Shown: positions 56,140 through 64,000 of the stretch, piece after piece
How positions within the stretch are numbered: the stretch's first letter is position 1
How the letters are laid out: every line of letters begins with the position of its first letter
Source of the DNA: Ursus arctos
Taxonomy: Eukaryota > Chordata > Mammalia > Carnivora > Ursidae
DNA length: 64,000 nt
Reading direction: 5' to 3'
NCBI RefSeq assembly: GCF_023065955.2
Contig: NW_026622786.1
Location: 52,623,438 to 52,687,437, forward strand
The notes under the pieces: model-generated
Told to the model about the DNA's origin: nothing
Database searches by the model: none
Seen by the model: the letters and a program-made list of their open reading frames with translations, nothing else
Translations under genes and position numbers: made by a program

Positions 56140-57960
56140 ATACTACCCTTGGTCCCCTTCACCCAGAGTCAGCGACTACAAACATTTTTTGATAATTTGA
56201 TTGATAAATTGAAAGTAAGATTGGCTGGATATAATATTCTTAGTTCACACTTTCTTTCCTTGGGCGATGTGACTCCATTGTTGTTTTGCTTTGTATTTGA
56301 ATCGCTTGGTCTTTTTGCCCAGAGGTATTTTCCTAAATATAGGAAAATGTCTTAAAGTTCACTAATCCAAATCAGTTCTTACAGTTCCACAATGTACCTT
56401 TTTAATATGCAGATTTAGGCTTTCTTTCATTTCCTTATCTTTTGGTAAGTTTACATTAGATTATAATTTTAAACATTGGTCTGTTTTTCTTAGATAATTT
56501 AATTATAGGTGTGTTGTATCTTCTTGTCTTCTATAGCTATTCTTTTCTTTCTGAGCTTTCACTTTTTCTTATTTTAATTCTCTTGGAAATGTTCATGTTC
56601 CTATGTCTCCTTTTATGTTTTGTTGAATCTTTTCTTCTTTGTGTACCTTGTAGTCTAGTCTTAATTTGGGGGGGGGGAGGTCATTGTCTTTTCCTTCACT
56701 CTTCTGTGTTCAGGCAATTCTTATTTCACAAGTTTTTGTTTGGTGCCCACTTTCTTCTGCATTTGTGAATTTCCTTTTTTTTTTTTTTTTTTTTAAGATT
56801 TTACTTATTTATTTGACACAGAGAGAGAGTACGTGACCACAAACAGGGGGAGTGGTAGGCAGAGGGAGAGGGAGAAGCAGGGTGCCTGTGGAGCAGGGAG
56901 CCCTATGTGGGACTCGATCCCAGGACCCCAGGATCATGACCTGAGCCGAAGGCAGACGCTTAACTGACTGAGGCACCCAGGTGCCCCTGCATTTGTGAAT
57001 TTCTGATTTGTGGTGTTTTTTTCCCATGTTATCGTCTAACCATATTTGACTCATATTGGTGAGTTGTGATACAGTTTCTTCTGCCTCAAGTTTGGGTCTT
57101 GAGTATTTTCATCAACTGAAGAATTTTGATTTTAACTTATTCCTTTTAAAAGTAACTTTGTGTGGATGTTGTTTGCCTTTTCATTTTTAGACTTCAGATT
57201 TTCCTGCATCAGGCGTTTCCACAGAAGGGGTTGAAGGATTTGAGTGGCTTACGAGTGTTCTTAGTTCAGGAGTGCCCTCTTCAGTTGCTACAGTGAAATG
57301 CAATTTCTTTAATGAGCATCTTTTGGGGGTGGGGGAGGAGTGTTAAGAACGAGTTTAGTATGTCGGCTTTCTTGAAACTCTTATTTCTGTAGAACCCTGA
57401 ATTTCCACCAACTTCTTTATTCTTCCCTCTTCAGCACCAGATCTCTAAGAGGTGCCTCCTCCTTTCAAGTTCCTTTTTTGTCTCCCAGAAGCTGTGCCCT
57501 CTCAATACTTTTCCCAAATATTTCCTGCCTACCTCTCCACTTCCAGATGGGTTCCACAGCCGGGGCTACTGATTTCAGATAAGTATTTTCCCACTCAAAT
57601 GAAATAGGAGTTTGCAGTCTTCTATTTCCTGGCTATGTGGCAGATTTAATTGTGTTGTGTGGTGAGTTAATTGTGATTTAATTTGCTGTCCTTGGTCTCT
57701 GTGGTTTTTGTAAGATGTGTAGAAAGATTAAAGTTTAGACATCTGCCATTTATATCCAAAGAGTTTAGCTATCTAACCTCAATTGATAAATGCCAACGTT
57801 TATAGTTTTTTAGGTGAGACTTTTATATGAGCACATTAGATAATTGGGCTAGGGGTTTTTTTTGGCTTCAAATGGGAGAAATGCAACGAAGTTTTTATAC
57901 AGGTAACACATAGAAGCTGGTTCATTCAAGCAACTTTAGCCTGCACCTCCTTCTTTCTGA
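56140..57960. other. T-rich DNA, partly possible antisense L1; no gene
   Basis: 'gattggctggatataatatt' and 'ttcacactttctttccttgg' near 56,220-56,260 resemble antisense L1-type sequence. Beyond 57,000 nothing recognisable. Confidence 0.4.
56774..56986 (-). mobile_element. Can-SINE, antisense
   Basis: Exact 17-base target repeat ctgcatttgtgaatttc at 56,757-56,773 and 56,987-57,003; T-run of about 22 at the tail side. Confidence 0.96.
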
Positions 57961-57989
57961 CGCTGTCACACTGATAAAAGGTTTCCATA

Positions 57990-58165
57990 GTGTGGTGGGT
58001 GCATATGATCAGTGTCCAGGGTTGTTGGTATGTCTGGTGGCCAATATGTCCAGAGTAGTCTGATATGGTTAGTGCACCCAGGATGGTTGGTGTTTATGAC
58101 ACAGCGGATCAAGAGTGGTCAGTGTTTGTGGGCTATTCCTGTGACAAGAGTGGCTGATCTGTCCT
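57990..58165 (+). repeat. Degenerate minisatellite, unit about 28-36 bases
   Basis: Six loosely similar units of the form GTGGTyrGTG...ATGwCCAGG: starts near 57,990, 58,021, 58,053, 58,083, 58,113 and 58,148. They share 'ggt-agtg' and 'ccag(a/g)' blocks but differ in length. Confidence 0.6.
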
Positions 58166-58199
58166 GATTTAAGAGATGGACCATTCATTTTCGTATCAC

Positions 58200-58560
58200 T
58201 GATTTTTCCTTGTCGGGAAATCTTTTTCTTTTCTTAGGGCGCATGGCTCTGAGATGGCGGAATGCAAAGTGTCAGCTCCTGATAGACTATGAGATCTATT
58301 TTTCCATGGGAGGCCTTCTAGGCTTGTTAAAGGGAGTGGCCATAGGATTCTGGCTAGGAGAAAAGCTGGCTGCTGGTGACTCAACACAGCTCAAGTCCTA
58401 GTGCCTCCAAGTGGCAGGGCTCTCCAACCCAGCTCCTGGAATTCCTGCCCGAAGCCAAATGTGCCTTGGTTGCAGATCCCTTCACTGTGGTCCCTCACTG
58501 TCTTTGGGCAGTGCAAGTCAGAATGAGGAAGAACAGCTGAATAATTGTAAGTAAAGTGGA
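58200..58560. other. Unique DNA with a 64-codon open frame, not supported as a gene
   Basis: The plus frame at 58,210-58,401 follows a pyrimidine tract and AG ('tttcttttcttag') that looks like a splice acceptor, and encodes a hydrophobic stretch around MGGLLGLLKGVAIGFWLG. It has no recognised family and no upstream exon. Confidence 0.25.
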
Positions 58561-58700
58561 GTTGGAAGTCTTCATCCTACCCCTTACTGGGTGAGTGGTC
58601 TTGAGCAAATAACTTCATTTCTCTGAACCTCAGCTTCATTATACAATGCGTGGCCTATTGCCTGGCACCACAGAGCAAACCCTCAACAAATTTTAGCACC
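58560..58700 (+). repeat. MIR relic
   Basis: 'gggtgagtggtcttgagcaa' and 'tctctgaacctcagcttcat' follow the MIR core. Confidence 0.7.
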
Positions 58701-59560
58701 TTCTATTACATAAGCATATATATACACATATATGATTCTATTACACACATGTATTATATGTATACATACACACACACATACACATTTGATTACTGGATGC
58801 TTACATATTCACTGGCTGAAAAGAATAAGGGAAAAATCACATTCAGTGGAACTCTAGGGGTATAAAAACTCAAGTGATTCATTGGAATAGGTGTCCTCTG
58901 ACAAAGCAGAATTCTGTAAATCTACACAATTTGTTAATCAGGGGTAGAAAATCCTCACCTTCACACTCTTTTGCCTTTACATATCGTACCTCCTTACTTC
59001 ATAGTCAGCTCTCCAACCACTAAGATCATCATTCCTAACCTCCTATGTCTCTCTCTCTAAACCAGAAGTCCCAAATTGACTTAATTTTTTAATTGTAAAT
59101 ATTTTTTTTGTTTGTGGAATATACTTTTTAAATTGTAAACAATTAAAAGATTTCACATGAAAGCATCGTTTCTGGCTTTTCTTAACAAACTGAATGATTG
59201 GGCAGCGTTGGGTCAGCAAGCCCAAGGTGGTGACAATAGGTCAGAGCTGAGCAGCAGCAGACTCCCCTTTGAGAAAAAGCAGTGCACTGCAGTCTTCACG
59301 GCTCTGCCACTCCCCACTGCCTTATACTCCCCTCCATTCCCCTAGGTAGGCCCAACCCCTCCCCTGGAGACATTTAACTCTTTACTCCTGTTATAATCTA
59401 GCTTCCCTTTTTGTTGAGCTCTACCGCATCTTAGTTCAGACCTGTAGTGTAATTTTATCATGTAAATGTGATGAGTCACTTTCTGGCATAGTCTACTGAC
59501 TACTGCAAACAAAGTTAAGACCAGGTCAGTACAACTTCCCAATACGACTCAATCTTATCT
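58700..59560. other. No gene recognised; TA/CA-rich patch at 58,715-58,790
   Basis: Short ATAC/CACA-rich simple sequence, then unique DNA. Confidence 0.4.
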
Positions 59561-59564
59561 TTAT

Positions 59565-59885
59565 CTCCCCAGTGCTGCCTCATACCTTTCTGGCCTCCAC
59601 TTGGCATAGGGGCTCATCCTTCTGCCCACATACCATTCCCTCAGCTTGGGTTTCCTCTCTCCTGCATCATTCAGCTCAAATATTAGCTCTTGGTCTAGTT
59701 GGCCAGCCAGGAAAGTCACTACCTCTGTATTCTCTCAATTATAATCCAGTGATTAATTCCAACACTTAATGTGTAGTTATCTAAATGTATTTCATCTCCT
59801 CCAGGAGACTGAGGAAGTCAAGGGGAAAAACTGGGTCTTACTCATCTTTGCATCCCCAGAGCCTAATAGTGCTTGATAAGAGAAT
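59565..59885 (+). repeat. L2 LINE 3' relic
   Basis: 'tctggcctccacttggcata', 'cattcagctcaaatattagc' and 'tttgcatccccagagcctaa' in L2 order. Confidence 0.72.
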
Positions 59886-59939
59886 CAAAGGTATAACTAG
59901 ATGACATGATGTACTAGCCTTAGGCCCATTTTCTGTCAA

Positions 59940-60265
59940 TCAGCTTGGACTAAGTTATGCTGTTATGGTGTACCAAACTCCACCCAAATCCCAGCGGATG
60001 ATAAAAACAAAGGTTTATTTTTCATGCACACTACTAATCCATCATGGATTAATTCTGCTCCACATCCATTGTAGGATTCCAGTTGAAAGAGCCCTAGGAG
60101 GCTGACAGTCTCACTGAAGAGGGAAAGACTGGACTGTGCTTCGGCTCCTAAGGCTTCTGCTCAGAAGCGGCACACTTCAGCTTTGCTCACATTCCATCGG
60201 CTAAAGCAAACAGTATGGCCAAGCATTAAAGCCAATGGGGCAGAAATGTACAATTCTCCTAAAGG
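59940..60265. repeat. Ancient interspersed repeat, family not assigned
   Basis: 'agttatgctgttatggtgta', 'aacaaaggtttatttttcat' and 'gaagcggcacacttcagctt' resemble an old mammalian repeat related in style to 36,705-37,215. Confidence 0.5.
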
Positions 60266-60739
60266 GTGAATGGCTTTAATTAATACAAGCTACCACACTG
60301 CCATCATATCCAGCGCACCTTCCAGGAGGATGGAAGCCTGTGGAACACGTTCCTCAGGCTATGTCAGGCGGTTTTTGAACCCAGCTAATGGGAAGCCTCT
60401 GCAGGACACAGGAGAATGTGAGGTGGGGAGAAGCCAGGGCGTCCTCCACACCCCCTCCCCCAACTGCAGGGTGGATTCTGCAGAGGCTCTATTTCCTCCA
60501 TGACTCCAGCTTCCACTAGCCAGGCCTGCTGACTTTTCTGTTTCTGCTCAGTGGCTCTGGACACTATGACCTTGGACTCTCACACTCTGGTCTCCTGATC
60601 TGCAAAAACAGGGGGAGTTATCGACGGACACCATTCAGTCATTTCAAGAACAAAACTAAAGGATGTTTATGAAAGTACGTAAAGAATCAAGTGCTAGACA
60701 AATAAGGTGCCTGAGTGTATACAAAATGAGGCAACACGG

Positions 60740-60960
60740 TGTTGCAGAAAAGAAAACAAGACTGGGGATCATAACGCTTACATTCATGATCTTGCTCTGC
60801 CACCAACTGTCACCTCAGCCAGGCCATAGTGTTCTCTGTTCTCCTCATCTGCAAACTGGAGATAACACTGTTGATAATGAAGTGGTTGCCGGATGGCATA
60901 AATGAGAAGATCTATGAAGATCAAGTGTAAAAAGCTATACAAGTGTTAAAGTAATTCACT
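60740..60960 (+). repeat. MIR relic
   Basis: 'atcttgctctgccaccaact', 'ctcctcatctgcaaactgga' and 'ggatggcataaatgagaa' in MIR order. Confidence 0.75.
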
Positions 60961-60965
60961 AGTTA

Positions 60966-60988
60966 TAAGCAGAAAAAAAACCTTTATT
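60966..60988 (-). terminator. Possible polyadenylation site, minus strand
   Basis: On the minus strand AAATAAAG (hexamer at 60,988-60,983) is followed at once by a run of eight T. A hexamer with a T-rich element downstream is the mammalian 3'-end signal, but both are frequent by chance in AT-rich DNA. Confidence 0.25.
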
Positions 60989-63720
60989 TCTATCAAATTA
61001 AAAAGTAGGAATCAATCTTCAAGCAAGATAATCAAAATAGTCAATAACACAATTAACAGTGAGGAGCGTATGTACAGATTAGACTACAGGTCTAGATACT
61101 TTGAATTAAGCACAGACACCCAAATCAAGAGGGCTGACAACTTTCGCACTGAGGAGAAGCAATGACTCATCGTAAACACACAACTTCTGGGAAACTGGAG
61201 CTGACTTTTCACAGGACAGTAAACCGAAGCAACAAATTGTCATTGGCTTGGAGAACAGATTTGAGCTCGAGAGGAGTCACAGTGAAACGCCATTGTAATG
61301 CAACAATTTCCCCAGAGATCTGTTCATCTCAAAAACAGGAATATATAAAAATCAGTAGTACAAATTCTCATAAAACTAGAAAAGCCCTCTGAGCCCTAAC
61401 ACCTTGAAGCTTACATCAACACTGAGGTTTTTTCTCCCCTTTACTCTTCTCTAAATTAAACACAAAACAGTTTGTTTTTATTTAGTACATTTCTGACTTT
61501 ACAGCCAAAGCTTCAAAACAAAGAAAGGTTTTATGAAATGGAATGAGACACACCAACCCCAGGGAGAATCTCAAGGTGCACTGCTCCTTGGCAAAGTTTT
61601 AAACAGGAAACCTTTTATTTCCAGAATGATGCTGTTTCCTGGAATAGCCTAATGATTACCAGGAAGGAATGCATACCCACACCATCCAAGGGTTCTCATC
61701 CTTTGGGAGGGGTTTACCATCTCTCCATCTCCCTCTCTCCCTACCTCCCCCACCCCCCCAAACAGACCCACACATACACACACACACTGATCAAATTGGG
61801 GGGATTCCCTGAAGCACACAGATAATGGCATTTATTTTGGCAAGATTTGTGCAATTTGTTAAAAGAAAGCTAAGGTATGGCATGTATGAACAACTGTAAT
61901 TAGAGTATGTTTCAACAGATGCAGGAAGCAGATTTTTCTTCATGGTTGAAATACGGCTTCATGGTTTCCCGACATCTGGGTCTTGCACATTTTTCATCTA
62001 GAAACCAGACTGGATCAGTTATAGGTGGAAAGGAATGATAACTTATGACCAAACCACACTCCCGTTTAAAAAAAAAAAAAAGTGTCCATTGCTAGGTTCT
62101 TCTTTTGAGACACTAAATAAGACAAGGAAGTTACTAAAAATGCAGGGGAATTGAAAAGAAAGCAATTCATACTAAGAACACGACTTGGCCTTCCAAATTG
62201 CATCTCTGGCAAAATTCACTGCGGCAAGAAAAGATACTGTCTTTTAAATAAAAGGTAATAAATGAAATTCATCAGGTAGATATGAACGTCTCCCGAGATC
62301 CTGCAACCCAGCAGAGTGCGGGTGAGATGCATGCCCTCTGCATATACAGTGTGCAACTACCACCAGGACCCACTGAGTGCCCTTCTTGCCTCAGCACCAG
62401 GGTGCCAAAAGCAAAGACTCCAGGTACAAATAACACTGTTTTACCTATTAATGAGAATGGAGAGCTCAAAGGAGAAAAAGGTACACAGAAGGCCCTTTTG
62501 AATTTCCGGATTCATCCCTACAGGTACTTGAAAACGCAACTTTAAACAGGATGACTTCCATTTTCACACAAAGAGGCAGGGTAACTGAAATATCTGTTAT
62601 GTACAGTTAAGTGTCGAGGATTTAATTAGACAATGCATACAATGTGCTTAGCATGAAGTACCAGTCGACAGTAATTACTAAGAATGCCTATGTCTTCACA
62701 CATCTGGACATCTGTGGTCTGTATGACTTAAACCAGACCTCCAGCAGAGGCTGGTAAGCTGTTCACTTAAACAGCTGAAGTCAAATACTGAAATCAGTGG
62801 ACAGTGAACTGAATTTTATAAAAGTCCTATTTATGATCGCGCACAGGGACCCTTCTATCTCCAACTAGCTTGTCTCAACTACATTTTAAGTGGTGGGAGA
62901 AGCCACGACAGTACCTCTTTCCCAGAATCCCCCTCAGCCATGGCTCTTCTTTTTCCTTCCCTACCAAAGAGAGGGTAGAGCCTGGGTAAAGCTGGAGCTC
63001 ATGTGAGCGTGGCTGCTGGAGGGTGGCAGGGAGGGCCCCTGGGGAAGCCAGGAAGCCACTCTCCCCTGGTTACCGTCAGAATCGTGCACGCCGAGCAGAG
63101 CCACCACAGCAGACCGGCAGGCAAAGGTGTGATCTGGCATTCAGCATCAGGTCGACGTGGAATGTGATACAGGGAAGATGGTACAAAAATCGAGGGTTCC
63201 CCTATGTCAGGGGCTCGATCACCTTCTGCTGACCTGCCAGCACTTCAGGAAGGATCAGTTTATTATGAGGGCCTTATTTGGGGGTGAGAGTGAGGGAGTG
63301 ATTTGTTCTGGTATCAGGGAAGAAAATGAGGAGCGTCGGCAGCGCTCCCAGCAGCCCAGGTCTACAGTGAGCATGACAGCTGGGGGTGGCTCAAGGGTAA
63401 AGGTCCCTTCTGGGTTACAACACCACAGACACCAAAAGGGTAGGCGAGGAACATGAACCTGACTCCTCCACAGATTAGCCTGGACCCAAGCCCAGCCTAC
63501 TTCAACAGCCGTTCATTTTATAAACAAGTAGTTATAACAGATCAGGGGCTCAGACCTTCCTCTAGCAGCTCCCCTTGCTTCAGCAAAGGGGAAAAAAAGG
63601 AACAGTCCCATACAGAGCTGAATGTCACTTTTGTTACTTTTGATGTGAGGCCACTTGGAAATACTAGCAAAATCAAGCAGGTTTAACACCCTGGGTTGGC
63701 TGGGATAGGCTACAGTAAAC
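60989..63720 (-). other. SINE-free unique DNA, possible 3' UTR of a minus-strand gene to the right
   Basis: About 2.7 kb without any recognised repeat except simple sequence at 61,770-61,790. It has no convincing coding frame but ends in the candidate poly(A) signal above. Long repeat-free non-coding sequence is typical of 3' UTRs, though it may equally be intron or intergenic DNA. Confidence 0.25.
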
Positions 63721-63724
63721 ATCC

Positions 63725-63960
63725 AGGAGCCAACTCGGGCTGCAGAGTCAGGGACGCCTGCGTGTGAGTCCCGGCTGCCCTGGTTCTCGGCAAGCCCCTG
63801 CGCAAGATGCTTCACATCTCTGACCCCCGCCTTCTTTGTTTATGAACATGGCATCACACCTACCTCAAAGGATGCTTGAAAGATGAAATGAGATGTTTGC
63901 AAAGGTCCTAAACTGCATCTATCACCCAAAAGGCCGTCAATGAATGGTACTTACTTTACG
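63725..63960 (+). repeat. MIR relic
   Basis: 'ggctgcagagtcagggacgc', 'gtgtgagtcccggctgccct' and 'ctacctcaaaggatgcttga' in MIR order. Confidence 0.78.
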
Positions 63961-64000
63961 TCTGCCTTTAGTGTTAAGAGAATATTGCACACGGCAACGT

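Noticed and set aside
1..64000. CRISPR array, operon, phage or other prokaryotic system
   Set aside because: Regularly recurring motifs are dispersed SINEs with target duplications; there are no compact coding runs or ribosome-binding patterns.

Overview
This is vertebrate nuclear DNA, almost certainly from a carnivore. More than 30 copies or fragments of the tRNA-Lys-derived Can-SINE (SINEC) family lie on both strands. They share the head reading GGGGCGCCTGGGTGG, a pyrimidine-rich middle and an AATAAA/A-rich tail. Several young copies carry a diagnostic variant ('cacagcggttaagcgt', 'ggctcctccgctatgagcc', 'tctatctctgtcgaataaa') that I associate from memory with bears and giant panda. Caniform carnivore is therefore well supported; Ursidae is an inference. 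L1, L2, MIR and hAT-Charlie fossils fill much of the rest, as expected for placental mammals. There is no bacterial, plasmid, phage or CRISPR content, and I saw no clear endogenous retrovirus genes.

Layout. 1-10.6 kb: 3' end of a fairly young L1, older L1 pieces and a cluster of SINEs, including two at one target site near 7.6-8.0 kb. 10.6-15.6 kb: one long, decayed L1-type element on the + strand, itself hit by SINEs and by a short L1 3' end. 15.6-20.1 kb: mostly unique AT-rich DNA with four SINEs or MIRs and microsatellites. 20.18-20.72 kb: a CpG island with an ATG in strong context. 20.7-27 kb: SINE-poor DNA with L2, MIR and MER5A relics. 27-30.6 kb: SINEs, microsatellites, an L2. 31.0-31.68 kb: a strong CpG island with a possible minus-strand first coding exon followed by a good splice donor, and a plus-strand donor nearby. 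32.4-34.6 kb: two old L1 3' ends. 35-49 kb: mixed unique DNA, MIR, L2, a hAT element and an antisense L1. 49.8-55.9 kb: a dense stack of L1 fragments broken by SINEs. 56-58.2 kb: low-complexity and possible antisense L1 DNA, then a degenerate minisatellite. 58.2-64 kb: SINE-free DNA with MIR and L2 relics and a possible minus-strand polyadenylation site near 60.98 kb.

No complete protein-coding gene can be read here. Long ORFs are shadows of repeats or of GC-rich island DNA. The only sequences that look genic are the two CpG islands with their candidate first exons, and perhaps a 3' UTR at the right edge. The window is best read as gene-flanking or intronic DNA around one or two promoters. 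I found no new multi-gene system. The most informative oddities are retrotransposition footprints: three sites with a threefold-repeated target sequence, an L1 3' end with a probable 3' transduction, and local tandem duplications. Repeat family names and boundaries are assigned by eye and are approximate.
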